Shown here: positions 17,652-27,307 of the stretch, piece by piece
Layout of the letters: every line of letters starts with the position of its first letter
Position numbering within the stretch: position 1 is the first letter of the stretch
NCBI RefSeq assembly: GCF_000379665.1
Contig: NZ_KB903359.1
Span: 33,997-97,996 of the forward strand
DNA length: 64,000 bases
Direction of reading: 5' to 3'
Source: Butyricimonas synergistica DSM 23225
GTDB taxonomy: Bacteria; Bacteroidota; Bacteroidia; Bacteroidales; Marinifilaceae
The notes under the pieces: model-generated
What the model was told of the DNA's origin: nothing
Seen by the model: only the letters and a program-made list of their open reading frames with translations
The model's database searches: none
Program-made: the position numbers and the translations under genes

Positions 17652-18161
17652 TTACTTCTTCACCCAAGCATTAACAATTTCAGCCACGTACATCTTGTGG
17701 AAATCTTTCTGCCCGTATTGGGCATCCACAATCTTCGTATCCGCGAAAGCCTCTTCCTTCAAGAAATCGGCATACAACTTCCGGCATTCCAGCACGAGAG
17801 AAGCCTCCTCGAACGCGGGATTCCCCGCCTCCGTGAAATAAGGCGTCAACCCGCTCTCTTTCACCTTATCCGTATCCCTTCCGGAAACAGAACCACACAC
17901 GCTCAATGCCTTGCGATAGGACTCGCCAAAGAACGATAACGTGAATGAATCCCCTTTCTCCGTGAACTCGAACGTGTACCGTTGCGGACGTACAAACACC
18001 ATCACCACCGGCTTGTTCCAAAGAAAGCCCATACTTCCCCAACTTGCCGTCATCATATTGAACTTCTCCCAGTCACCCGCCGCCACCAACATCCACTCGT
18101 CACCGATCAACCGGATCACGTTCTCGTCTATCTCTCTCGGATTAATCTTCCTCATATCCAT
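17652..18161 (-). CDS. Flavin reductase-like (flavoredoxin-type) protein
   Basis: A 169-residue protein with the split-barrel FMN-binding fold of flavin reductase-like proteins. The patterns W-M-L-V-A-A-G, F-N-M-M-T-A-S-W-G, P-V-V-M-V-F-V-R-P and F-T-L-S-F-F-G fit FMN binding. Members reduce flavins or carry electrons; the partner is unknown. The start at 18161 (MDMRKINPREI) is typical. It is translationally close to the PHP gene and lies 54 bp from argS, in a gap made of short AATCA-type repeats. Confidence 0.85.
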   Translation of the reverse strand: MDMRKINPREIDENVIRLIGDEWMLVAAGDWEKFNMMTASWGSMGFLWNKPVVMVFVRPQRYTFEFTEKGDSFTLSFFGESYRKALSVCGSVSGRDTDKVKESGLTPYFTEAGNPAFEEASLVLECRKLYADFLKEEAFADTKIVDAQYGQKDFHKMYVAEIVNAWVKK

Positions 18162-18215
18162 AAATCACTTAATCATAAATAACTTAATCGCAAATCACCC
18201 AATCACTTAATCGGT

Positions 18216-20003
18216 CTACATTCTCTCCGGCATCTCAATCCCCAACATTCCCATCGCGTTACGGATAGCCACGCTACATTGTTGAGCCAACAACAAACGC
18301 AAATTCCGAACCTGTGCGTTCTCCTCTTTCAAGATCGAATAATCATGGTAGAACTGGTTGAATTCCTTCGCCAGATCGTAAGCGTAATTCCCGATCAATG
18401 CCGGACTATAATTATCCCCTGCCTCTTTCACCACGGCAGGCAACTTGGCGATCAACTTAATCAAGTTCTGTTCCTTCTCCGTCAATCCGGTATGTATATC
18501 ACCCAACACGATCTGTATTCCGGCTTCTTCCGCCTTACGCAATACCGACCGGATACGCGTGTAAGTATATTGGATAAAAGGACCCGTGTTTCCATTAAAA
18601 TCAATCGATTCCTTCGGGTTAAACATCATGGTCTTTTTCGGGTCTACCTTCAAGATAAAATACTTCAATGCCCCGAGAGCCACCTTGCGGTACACGTCTT
18701 CCGCTTCCTCGACAGAATAACCGTCCAGTTTTCCCAACTCCTCGGAAGTCGTCCGTGCCGTGTGGATCATCTCCTCGATCAAATCGTCGGCGTCCACCAC
18801 CGTTCCCTCGCGGGACTTCATCTTACCTTCCGGCAACTCCACCATCCCGTAAGACAAATGCTTTATTTTATCCGCCCAATCGAATCCCAATTTTTTGCAA
18901 ACCAGCGATAATACCTGGAAGTGATAGTTCTGCTCGTTCCCCACCACGTAAATCTCCTGATCCATATTAAATTCATTGAAACGATCGTACGCCGTACCGA
19001 TATCCTGGGTCATGTACACGGAAGTCCCGTCATCCCGCAACAACAACTTATGATCCAAACCGTCACCTGTCAAATCCGCCCACACGCTACCCGTGTCTTT
19101 CCGGTAAAGCACACCGTCGGCAAGTCCTTTCAACACAATATCGCGCCCTTTCTTGTAAGTTTCCGACTCGAAATATACCTTGTCGAACGCGATACCCATC
19201 ATCTTATAAGTTTCATCGAACCCCTTCAACACCCAATCATTCATCTTCCGCCACAAGGCAACCGTCTTCTCGTCCCCGGCTTCCCATTGGCGCAACATCT
19301 CCTGTGCCTCCAGCAATATCGGGGCTTGCTTCTTGGCTTCCTCCTCGGCTACACCCTTATCCATCAATTCCTTGATCTGGGCTTTATACTCTTTATCAAA
19401 ACGCACGTAATAATCTCCCACGAAATGGTCTCCCTTTGTCCCCGTACTCTCCGGAGTGGCACCATTAGCAAACTTCTCCCAGGCGATCATACTCTTGCAA
19501 ATATGGATTCCCCGGTCATTCACCAGGTTTGCCATAATCACCTGATGACCATTCGCCTTCTGTATTTCAGACACAGACCATCCCAAGAAATTATTACGGA
19601 TATGCCCGAGATGCAACGGCTTATTCGTGTTCGGGGACGAATACTCGATCATGTACGTCTTCCCGCTCGGTTCCTTCGCGTACCCGTACTTCTCTTCCCG
19701 CGCCACCTCGTTCAACACCTCAATCCAGTAAGCGGCAGAAATCACCACGTTCAAGAATCCCTTGATCACGTTGTAAGTCTCCACTTCCTCAATATTTTGC
19801 TTCAAATACTCACCCAACTCCTTTGCCGTTTCTTCCGGTGACTTTCTGGAATATCGGGTAAACGGAAAAACAACAACGGTCAAATCCCCGGCAAACTCTT
19901 TGCGGGTTTCCTGCAATTGCACATCTTTCTCGGTCAATTCCACTCCATAACAAGCCTTCACGGCTTCCAGCACTTGCTGGGTCAGCATTTTCTCTATCGT
20001 CAT
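18216..20003 (-). CDS. argS: Arginyl-tRNA synthetase
   Basis: A 595-residue class I aminoacyl-tRNA synthetase. An N-terminal additional domain (about 1-110) precedes the catalytic domain with E-Y-S-S-P-N-T-N-K-P-L-H-L-G-H-I-R-N (the HIGH motif is H-L-G-H). The KMSKS position reads G-K-M-K-S-R-E-G-T, usual for ArgRS, and the C-terminal DALR anticodon-binding domain covers about 470-595 (F-N-Q-F-Y-H). It charges tRNA-Arg in the cytoplasm. Full length, with a good promoter element upstream. It heads the minus-strand gene run ending at 13.96 kb. Confidence 0.98.
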   Translation of the reverse strand: MTIEKMLTQQVLEAVKACYGVELTEKDVQLQETRKEFAGDLTVVVFPFTRYSRKSPEETAKELGEYLKQNIEEVETYNVIKGFLNVVISAAYWIEVLNEVAREEKYGYAKEPSGKTYMIEYSSPNTNKPLHLGHIRNNFLGWSVSEIQKANGHQVIMANLVNDRGIHICKSMIAWEKFANGATPESTGTKGDHFVGDYYVRFDKEYKAQIKELMDKGVAEEEAKKQAPILLEAQEMLRQWEAGDEKTVALWRKMNDWVLKGFDETYKMMGIAFDKVYFESETYKKGRDIVLKGLADGVLYRKDTGSVWADLTGDGLDHKLLLRDDGTSVYMTQDIGTAYDRFNEFNMDQEIYVVGNEQNYHFQVLSLVCKKLGFDWADKIKHLSYGMVELPEGKMKSREGTVVDADDLIEEMIHTARTTSEELGKLDGYSVEEAEDVYRKVALGALKYFILKVDPKKTMMFNPKESIDFNGNTGPFIQYTYTRIRSVLRKAEEAGIQIVLGDIHTGLTEKEQNLIKLIAKLPAVVKEAGDNYSPALIGNYAYDLAKEFNQFYHDYSILKEENAQVRNLRLLLAQQCSVAIRNAMGMLGIEMPERM

Positions 20004-20041
20004 ATCCTCTAATCTTTTTAAATACTAATATCCATTAGTCT

Positions 20042-20050
20042 GCAAAAATA
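20042..20050 (-). promoter_or_regulatory. Putative -7 promoter element of argS
   Basis: On the minus strand the sequence is TATTTTTGC, matching the TAnnTTTG -7 consensus, 38 bp before the argS start codon. The -33 box is poorly defined (a TTTTA-rich stretch somewhat further out than ideal). Confidence 0.5.
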
Positions 20051-20112
20051 CAATTTATTAGAAGAAATACCCGTAAAACACTAAAAATTTACCTGATTAT
20101 AATCTAAAATCC

Positions 20113-21378
20113 CTACCTTCCTCCCAATATCTTCACGTACTCCGCGTAAGCCACCTTATACTGGTAATTAGCAGACACCACGCTCGTGTATGCCTGCAAC
20201 CACGTGGCTTGCGATGAAAGCACATCCAGAATAGGCAATTTCCCTTCATTATAACTGAACGTGTTCAACTTCAAATTTTCCTTGGCTATATCCAACGTGG
20301 AATTGGCAATCTCCACTCTTTTCCACGTCTCGTTAAGTTTCACCCACGCGTTAGCCAATTCCTGCTTCACCTGATCTTTCATTTTACTCATCTCCAACTC
20401 CCTGCTCATCTCCATTGCCTTATTCTGGCGGACATACTGGCGTTTCTCGCCCCAATTGAAAACAGGCATGCTGAACTTGGCAAAAGCCGTCGTGGCAAAT
20501 TTCTCTTTCCCATCCACGTTAATCAATGGAGTTCCCCACGATTCCTTCATTCCGACAGCGAATTGCGGCAAATATTTAGAACGGATAATCTTCGTCTGTT
20601 GCTTTGCCAGATTGAGATTTTGCGCCGCAATCTGGTAATCCGCCCTACGTTGCAAGGCTACCTCCAAAGGTTGCAAAGCAGGCACCACCACGGGTTGCTG
20701 GATAGAATCCACGAGTACCACGTTTTCATCCAACGGTGCCCCCATCATAATCTTCAGCGACTGCATAGCCATCCGGTAATTCATTGTTGCCGTGGACAAT
20801 TGCAATTCCGCTTCCTTCAACCGGGTTTGCACCATCAACAAATCGGTCTTACTAATCGCCCCTTCATCAAAACGCTTCTGCACAATACTGCCCAACTCGT
20901 TCACAATCATCACGAACTCCCGGGCAATAAAAAACTGGCTCTCGTTCGCCGCCACCGTCCAATAATTCACGTCGGCAGCGTAAACAATATTATCCGTCGT
21001 CAATTCTTCACCCAAACGGGCTATTGCCTCCTGCAACACGGCTGCATCCTTTTGCTTCCGCACGACACTTCCGGCATAAACATTCTGTGACAACGTCACC
21101 TCCGCCGCGTAATTATCGTGCTTCATATCCACTCCCTGCATAAACTCCACGTCCTCGATCTGGTAAGAATAATTTCCCCCGACCTGCAACTTCGGAAAGA
21201 AACCCGTCTTAATTCCCTTCAAAGCATACATGGCAGCATTCACCGCCTCCTTTGCCTGCTTTATATCCTGGTTATACTCCAACACCTTCGCCCGGTACTG
21301 CTCCACGGTCAACGTCTGTCCCGTCACCGCACCCGCCAATACCAACAAAACCCCTATCGTAACAAAAACTCTCTTCAT
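20113..21378 (-). CDS. TolC-family outer-membrane efflux protein
   Basis: A 421-residue protein with signal peptide (V-T-G-Q, cleavage near residue 20) and two internally similar helical hairpin/beta-strand halves typical of TolC channels (for example L-V-E and G-A-I-S-K-T-D-L-L-M-V-Q-T-R-L-K-E-A-E). It would form the outer-membrane duct for the RND pump encoded immediately upstream (3-bp gap). Export substrate unknown. Confidence 0.93.
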   Translation of the reverse strand: MKRVFVTIGVLLVLAGAVTGQTLTVEQYRAKVLEYNQDIKQAKEAVNAAMYALKGIKTGFFPKLQVGGNYSYQIEDVEFMQGVDMKHDNYAAEVTLSQNVYAGSVVRKQKDAAVLQEAIARLGEELTTDNIVYAADVNYWTVAANESQFFIAREFVMIVNELGSIVQKRFDEGAISKTDLLMVQTRLKEAELQLSTATMNYRMAMQSLKIMMGAPLDENVVLVDSIQQPVVVPALQPLEVALQRRADYQIAAQNLNLAKQQTKIIRSKYLPQFAVGMKESWGTPLINVDGKEKFATTAFAKFSMPVFNWGEKRQYVRQNKAMEMSRELEMSKMKDQVKQELANAWVKLNETWKRVEIANSTLDIAKENLKLNTFSYNEGKLPILDVLSSQATWLQAYTSVVSANYQYKVAYAEYVKILGGR

Positions 21379-21381
21379 AAC

Positions 21382-24300
21382 TTAACTAGCTTTTATCCTA
21401 AATATCAAACAATACGTCACCGGAAGAACGACAATCGTCAACAAACTCGCCACAAGCAAGCCGCCCATGATACAAGCCGCCATCCCCCCGAACATCGCAT
21501 CAAACAACAAAGGCAACATACCCAGAATCGTCGTGCCCGAAGCCATCGCCACCGGAACAATTCTCGACTTCGTGGCTTGCAGCACGGCATCCAGCGGAGC
21601 CAATCCGTTTTCCTGTTCTATACCGATCTGATCGACCAGCACAATCGCGTTCTTGATATTCATCCCGACCAGTCCCAACACTCCCAACAAAGCGAAAAAG
21701 TCGAACATCTTACCCATCACCAAAAGCCCGAACACGACACCGATAAAAATCAAAGGCACCATCAGCAAAATAATCGTCGGCTTCCGGTAAGTCCTGAAAA
21801 GCAACAGCAACACGATAAACATCAGGATAAACGTCAACGGCATATTGGCAGCCAAAGCCTCGTTGGACTCCGCCTGGCTCTCGTCCTCCCCGAAAATCTT
21901 CATCGTGTACCCCTCCGGCAAATCCATCTGTTTCACCTTACTCCACACTTGCGAGAATGCCGCTTTCGTGTTAGCTCCCCGTTTGGGGTCACATTGCGCC
22001 ATCATCACCCGGTCACGGTTATAGCGTTTAATCACGTTATAATTGTAATTGTAGGCAAAACTATCCACCACTTGTGCCAGCGGCACCGTGAATCCCCGTG
22101 TAGCGAACACGGGCAAAGTCTTCATATTATCCAGATTCTTGGCATCGAACCCGTCCTCTTTCAGCAGCATAGGCATAAACAAATCCTTCTCCCGGAAATC
22201 CCCGATTGCCAACCCGTTCGTGGCAATCTTCAAAGCATAAGCCACAGACTGCCGGGTAATTCCCAAACGTTGTCCCCTCTCCTGCGAATAAGCGGGTTCC
22301 CACACGGGCACCTTATTTCCCCAACTTCCCCGCACGTCGGTCACCATATCACACTCCCGCATCAACCCCATCGCCCGCTCCGTCAGTGCCGACAACGTAT
22401 CTATCTCTTCACCGATAAACCCGATCTCGATAGCCGCCTCCACTGCCGGCGACATTTTAAACAAAGAAGACCGGATCAACATATCCGGGTAATTCTCCCG
22501 CACGTAAGTATTCAGACGGTCTTCAACAACCGGCGATTGCTCTTTCTTCTGCACCTCGATCAACAAATTCCCGAAATTCGCTTTCGGACCGAAAGAAGTA
22601 CTTGCCAGATAATACCGTAACGGCGAACCGCCAATCGTCACGGACACGTTCGTCACCTCCTCCTGCTTCATCAAATAGGACTCGATATCCGCCATCATCT
22701 TCTCGGACTCCCGTATACTGAAACCTTCCGGCAGAAAACAATCCGCCCGGAAATAAGGTTTATCCATACTTGGGAAAAAATTCTGCGGCATCACCCCCAT
22801 GATATACATGGAAGCCAGGAACAGACACACGACCGACACGATAGTCACCACCTTGTAGCGAATCAATCCCCGCAACATACCGACAAATTTATTATAGAAC
22901 TTCGTATCGTAAGGATCTTTTGTCGCGTCACCGGAACTCTCCTTCAATATAAAATTACCGAACACGGTGGTCTGCGTCAATGCCAGAATCCAACTCAACG
23001 CCAGCGACACCGCCAACACGATAAACAAAGGCTTCACCATCTCCGCCACGGAAGAAGGAGCCAAATACAAAGGCAAGAAAGAAAATATGGCAATCAACGT
23101 GGCTCCCAGCAATCCCCATTGCGGTACGGTCGCCCCCTTTATCAAGGCATCCCGCCGCCGCATTCCTTTCTTGATCAATATCTGGGCATTATCCGTCACC
23201 ACGATAGCGTTATCCACCAACATACCCATCGCGATAATAAATGCCGCCAACGAAGTACGGTTCAACCCGACTCCCATAAACTGCATGATCAGCATGGTCC
23301 CCCCGATAGAGAAAATCAACGAAGAGCCGATCAACAACCCCGCACGGGCACCCATCACCAGCAGGATAATAAAAATCACGATCAGCACCGACTCCACCAA
23401 GTTCAACAAGAACCCGTTATTCGCCTCCCGCGCGATCTCGTTCTCCGGGTAAAGCGTCACCAGTTCAATTCCCACCGGCATCAACTTCTCCAACTGGCTC
23501 AACCGTTCCTTCACCAGATCACCCGTTTTCACCACGTCACGTTCCGGGTCTGTCGAAACGCCGATCCCGATCGCACGTTTACCATTTACCCGCATCAAAT
23601 TGCCGGGTGGATCGAGGTATCCTTTCTCTATCGTGGTAATATCTCCCAAACGCACCTGCTGTCCCGCTTGCGTAACAATCAACTGGTTGCGTATATCATC
23701 CAGCGTCTTGTAAGTCCCGTCCGCCAATATCTTCAATTCCAGATTCCCCGCGCGCTTCTCCCCGGTATTAATCAAAGAATTCTGGGATTTTATCGTCTGT
23801 ATCAAAGAATTCAAGTCAACCCCGGAATTCGCCAACTTCGACATCGTGATAAACACATTCACCACCTCCGTCTGCTCCCCGTACAAAGCGACTTTCTGAA
23901 CCCCGTCGACCGACACCAATTGAGTTTTCAACTTCTGTCCCCATTCCCTCAAATCGTGATACGAGAACCCCTCCGCGGCAGTCAAACCGTAATAAATACC
24001 GAACACGTCACCGAAGTCGTCCGACACGCTGATCGTCGAAGCCCCTTGCGGCAAGGCAGGTTGAATATTCAGTACCTTCCGGCGCAACTCGTCCCACATC
24101 TGCGGCATCTCTTCCGGTGGGGTTGCCGGGCTCAACTCGATTTGGATCTTGGACATCCCGTAATAAGAGTCCGACTTGATCTTCTGTACCCGCCGCATAG
24201 ACTGTATTTCCCGCTCTATCGGCTCCGTGATTAACTGTTCCACCTCGGCAGGCGTCGCCCCCGGGTACTTCGTGATAAGAACTGCCGTTTTAATCACGAA

Positions 24301-24417
24301 AGGCGAATCTTCCTTTTTACCCAACAAGTCAAAGGAAAGCACACCCCCGACCAACAAAATAGCCAAAAAGAAATAAATCACTTTCGTGTTATCCAGCGAA
24401 TATCTTGCTATATTCAT
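21382..24417 (-). CDS. RND-family efflux transporter permease
   Basis: A 1011-residue inner-membrane proton-driven pump with 12 predicted transmembrane helices and two large periplasmic loops. The TM4 proton-relay motif is present as G-M-L-V-D-N-A-I-V-V-T-D-N: one Asp is kept, and the second of the usual pair is Asn, as in several Bacteroidota HAE-like pumps. TM10 has G-M-N-I-K-N-A-I-V-L-V-D. It works with the adaptor (9 bp upstream) and the TolC protein (3 bp downstream) as a tripartite exporter. Confidence 0.95.
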   Translation of the reverse strand: MNIARYSLDNTKVIYFFLAILLVGGVLSFDLLGKKEDSPFVIKTAVLITKYPGATPAEVEQLITEPIEREIQSMRRVQKIKSDSYYGMSKIQIELSPATPPEEMPQMWDELRRKVLNIQPALPQGASTISVSDDFGDVFGIYYGLTAAEGFSYHDLREWGQKLKTQLVSVDGVQKVALYGEQTEVVNVFITMSKLANSGVDLNSLIQTIKSQNSLINTGEKRAGNLELKILADGTYKTLDDIRNQLIVTQAGQQVRLGDITTIEKGYLDPPGNLMRVNGKRAIGIGVSTDPERDVVKTGDLVKERLSQLEKLMPVGIELVTLYPENEIAREANNGFLLNLVESVLIVIFIILLVMGARAGLLIGSSLIFSIGGTMLIMQFMGVGLNRTSLAAFIIAMGMLVDNAIVVTDNAQILIKKGMRRRDALIKGATVPQWGLLGATLIAIFSFLPLYLAPSSVAEMVKPLFIVLAVSLALSWILALTQTTVFGNFILKESSGDATKDPYDTKFYNKFVGMLRGLIRYKVVTIVSVVCLFLASMYIMGVMPQNFFPSMDKPYFRADCFLPEGFSIRESEKMMADIESYLMKQEEVTNVSVTIGGSPLRYYLASTSFGPKANFGNLLIEVQKKEQSPVVEDRLNTYVRENYPDMLIRSSLFKMSPAVEAAIEIGFIGEEIDTLSALTERAMGLMRECDMVTDVRGSWGNKVPVWEPAYSQERGQRLGITRQSVAYALKIATNGLAIGDFREKDLFMPMLLKEDGFDAKNLDNMKTLPVFATRGFTVPLAQVVDSFAYNYNYNVIKRYNRDRVMMAQCDPKRGANTKAAFSQVWSKVKQMDLPEGYTMKIFGEDESQAESNEALAANMPLTFILMFIVLLLLFRTYRKPTIILLMVPLIFIGVVFGLLVMGKMFDFFALLGVLGLVGMNIKNAIVLVDQIGIEQENGLAPLDAVLQATKSRIVPVAMASGTTILGMLPLLFDAMFGGMAACIMGGLLVASLLTIVVLPVTYCLIFRIKAS

Positions 24418-24426
24418 AACCTCTCC

Positions 24427-25473
24427 TTATTTTAACAACTTCACTTTCTGTCCTTCCGTGATATAATTCACCCCGGCAACAACAATAATATCATCATTCG
24501 TGAGTCCCTTCTGCACCATAATCTTATCGCTCCCGAACAATTGCCCGATCTCCACGGCTTTACCGTGCACCGTTTCGGTCTTCGGGTTATACACCCACAC
24601 CGAAGTTTCGTTCGTCGTCGGATTCTTGAACAAAGCACTCATCGGCACGATATAACTATTCTCCTCCGTTGTCTCTATTTTCAAATTCACCTTACAAGAA
24701 AAACCGGGATAAATATTATGGACATCACGGGAGAAACGGCTATCGTCAATAACCAGTTTCACGGGTATTCCCGTCCCGTCGGGCGAAGCATCGATAAATT
24801 CCTTCACTCTCGCCTTAAACCAGATGCCCTTGTACGTATCAAACTCCACGGTCACCGTCATCGGCGTGCGAGTCAGATCGACACTCGTTTCCGGCAGAGT
24901 AAAACCTACCGCCAGTTTATCGGGATTCACCAACTTGATGATAGACTCTCCCGGCATCACCTTCTGGTAATTCTCCACGAACTTCTTCTCCACGAACCCG
25001 TCGAAAGGCGCTCTCAGTTTCGTATCCTCCAACGTGTTGGCAGAAGTCTCGTAAGCCGATTTACCTTTTATATAATTTGCCTCCGCAATCTCGTACTCCT
25101 GCTTAGAAATAGCCTGCATCGACAACAATCTTTTATTCCTCTCCAACTGGGATTTAGCCGTCAGATAAGCCGCCTTATTCGCCTCGTACTGCAACTTGTA
25201 ATCCAACGGGTCTACCGCCGCAATCACCTGTCCCTTCTTCACCTTCTGTCCCTCGTCCACGTTCATCGCCACGAGCGGTCCCGACAACTTAAAGGCAAGA
25301 TTACTATATTCCTCTGCCTCCACTATCCCCGTGTACACCTTATTGATCGCCCCCAACGCCTCCACGTTAACCACTCTCACGGGACGCACGACATCCTGGT
25401 ACGTTTCCTTTTTTCCTTTACAACCCACCCATAAAAAAGCAGGTATCATGCAAACCATCCATGTAAATCTCAT
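24427..25473 (-). CDS. RND efflux periplasmic adaptor lipoprotein
   Basis: A 348-residue membrane-fusion protein with lipobox L-W-V-G-C (Cys18). Lipoyl-like halves flank an alpha-hairpin (about residues 60-145: V-D-E-G-Q-K-V-K-K-G-Q-V-I-A and L-R-A-P-F-D-G-F-V-E-K-K), followed by beta-barrel and membrane-proximal domains. It links the RND permease to the TolC channel. Its first 31 bases lie inside a perfect 42-bp direct repeat whose second copy is 1823 bp away, next to hipT. The gene itself is intact. Confidence 0.93.
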   Translation of the reverse strand: MRFTWMVCMIPAFLWVGCKGKKETYQDVVRPVRVVNVEALGAINKVYTGIVEAEEYSNLAFKLSGPLVAMNVDEGQKVKKGQVIAAVDPLDYKLQYEANKAAYLTAKSQLERNKRLLSMQAISKQEYEIAEANYIKGKSAYETSANTLEDTKLRAPFDGFVEKKFVENYQKVMPGESIIKLVNPDKLAVGFTLPETSVDLTRTPMTVTVEFDTYKGIWFKARVKEFIDASPDGTGIPVKLVIDDSRFSRDVHNIYPGFSCKVNLKIETTEENSYIVPMSALFKNPTTNETSVWVYNPKTETVHGKAVEIGQLFGSDKIMVQKGLTNDDIIVVAGVNYITEGQKVKLLK

Positions 25474-25484
25474 AAATCTATTTT
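25443..25484. repeat. 42-bp perfect direct repeat, copy 1
   Basis: Bases 25443-25484 are identical to 27266-27307 in the same orientation. Copy 1 covers the start codon and first codons of the efflux adaptor gene plus the bases just upstream. Because this copy is functional coding sequence, it is likely the original and the other the duplicate. Confidence 0.95.
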
Positions 25485-25516
25485 TTTACACGTATACGGG
25501 AAAATACAAGTAAGGT

Positions 25517-26179
25517 TTGCCACATAAAATAAATAAGAAAAAAAACGCACGGATGGAACTCTGCCTATCTCCCGATAAAAATATTTATACCCCTCTTTCT
25601 TGGAATATTAGCCCAAAACAAACAGTATTCGAGTTAACACCGAACGCAAAACTCTTTATACCGGTAACGACAATTCTACTCGCAGGATTATATTTTAACC
25701 TTAAAACTCACATCATGTATAACTATACATTCCGATTCCTGGACAAAAAAGAGTGCTTCCGAACACCTTTTTCACCCGAAGATAACACACGATACACATA
25801 TATGTTACATAACAAAACATACTTGTACCGTCTTAGTGAACAATTAATTAGGAGTAACCAACCGGAACATGCCCTCACGGTAAAACGGCATTTGGCTCGT
25901 TTAGCACCGACCTCTTCCCTACTATGCGATATCGGCATATTACATCTAGAAAACGGGGAAATCCATGTAGCCGACAGCCTCTTCTCCAAGGCTCATCAAA
26001 TGACACCCAATCACATCACTCCCGTGTACAACCGTTTTCTTGTTACCAAGCAAACAAACGATACTCTCCACGGGCTTCGTTTAGCTAAAAAAATCCTCCA
26101 CATGCCTGTCCGTAAGATAAATAATATCGTATTAAGAGCCCGCCATGAAGCAAAGGAATATATTAAAGCACAGTCATAA
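25517..26179 (+). pseudogene. C-terminal remnant of an O-antigen-ligase-like membrane protein (TPR tail)
   Basis: This 220-residue frame has one membrane segment (about residues 46-64) and then TPR-like helices. Its end A-K-K-I-L-H-M-P-V-R-K-I-N-N closely resembles the periplasmic tail of Bacteroidota O-antigen ligase family proteins (A-K-K-I-L-x-M-P-V-K). Complete family members carry about ten further N-terminal helices, which are missing. The frame opens 32 bp from the end of direct repeat copy 1, so the 5' part may have been lost at the insertion junction. It could be expressed from a downstream ATG, but a full ligase is not possible. The family call rests on recognition, not a search. 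Confidence 0.6.
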
Positions 26180-26192
26180 TCAATATACAAAC

Positions 26193-27167
26193 ATGAGAAC
26201 CACTTTCATTTATATCATTTTTACGCTAATCTCTTCTTGTTCAACAGATGAAACAAAATTAGAAAAAGCATTGCGTCTAGCTGGGAACAATCGTCACGAA
26301 TTAGAAAAAGTCCTTCATCACTATTCCCAAAAACCGGCAGATTCCCTTCAACTCCATGCCGCACGATTCATTATTGAAAACATGCCCGGACACTACACTC
26401 TGGCGGGAAAAGAAATTGAACAATTTAAAGAAAAAATACACGCCGATACTTCCGTCTCCTATTTTGCTAAAAAACTTCTTGAAATATCAATAAGCAATAT
26501 AGAATCAATTCAAAAAAACGCACAAAAAACTGAAGATGTAGAAAACATTAAATCTGAATTTCTTATTCGCCATATAGATCGTTCCATCGAGCGTTTCATC
26601 ACTTGCCCTTGGCTACGTGATATTCCTATTGATATATTCATGGAATATGTCCTTCCGTATCGCTTTGAGCACGAACAACCCGAACTTTGGATTGATTCTC
26701 TACGCATTACCCCGGATGCATGGAAAGAGATAAATGCATCCGGAATAGCAAAATACGCCGCATGGAATAATATTGAAAAACTGGATTTGACCCGATCAGA
26801 ACCCCTTTTCCACAAAGACCAAATCATCCAGTGGTTACAACAAGATATTTACGATATGTGCCAACATTCTGCTCTCAAGGATTTATTCAAAAGCAGAGCT
26901 TCCGCCCTGCCCGCAACCATAGACTTTATTCCCAACTTTGCCAACCGAAACGGTTTCCATTATTGGAATCGAATCATCTCACCCGAAATAAAAAAGATAT
27001 CCATGCGGGGAACTCTCGAACGTAAAGCCGCAAAAATATACCGAAAAACATATTCTCTTCAAAATGAGATAATTCCTCTTAAAGGAGAATACATCCCTGA
27101 ATTTTTTCAAAAATCATTTTACAAAGACGTCAGCGATGGATTAGGGAGCCCTTTATTGGTTGCATAA
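26193..27167 (+). CDS. Transglutaminase-like lipoprotein, apparently 3'-truncated
   Basis: A frame of 324 residues with lipobox I-S-S-C (Cys14) from the ATG at 26193. It resembles the N-terminal half of large Bacteroidota transglutaminase-like lipoproteins: the opening L-E-K-A-L-R-L-A-G-N-N-R-H-E-L-E-K-V-L-x-H-Y, R-F-I-I-E-N-M-P-G-H-Y and F-A-N-R-N-G-F-H-Y-W-N fit them. Such proteins are usually about twice as long, and here the frame stops abruptly (G-S-P-L-L-V-A). It follows the ligase remnant on the same strand and lies inside the segment bounded by the 42-bp repeats. Probably a non-functional or shortened passenger gene; I cannot exclude a genuine short family member. Confidence 0.6.
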   Translation: MRTTFIYIIFTLISSCSTDETKLEKALRLAGNNRHELEKVLHHYSQKPADSLQLHAARFIIENMPGHYTLAGKEIEQFKEKIHADTSVSYFAKKLLEISISNIESIQKNAQKTEDVENIKSEFLIRHIDRSIERFITCPWLRDIPIDIFMEYVLPYRFEHEQPELWIDSLRITPDAWKEINASGIAKYAAWNNIEKLDLTRSEPLFHKDQIIQWLQQDIYDMCQHSALKDLFKSRASALPATIDFIPNFANRNGFHYWNRIISPEIKKISMRGTLERKAAKIYRKTYSLQNEIIPLKGEYIPEFFQKSFYKDVSDGLGSPLLVA

Positions 27168-27265
27168 TTGGACCTCCGGCATGGAAGAACGCATATTCAC
27201 AATTAATGAAAATGACGAAATCCAATTCTGGTGACATGTATCCACCATCACAACTTCAAAATAAT

Positions 27266-27307
27266 GTATCATGCAAACCATCCATGTAAATCTCATAAAT
27301 CTATTTT
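27266..27307. repeat. 42-bp perfect direct repeat, copy 2
   Basis: Identical to 25443-25484. This copy lies directly after the truncated transglutaminase-like gene and its last two bases fall inside the hipT stop codon. It marks the right boundary of the 1.8-kb plus-strand insert. Confidence 0.95.

Noticed and set aside
25485..27265. Insertion sequence between the 42-bp repeats
   Set aside because: The segment has no transposase frame and no terminal inverted repeats, and 42 bp is far longer than usual target-site duplications.
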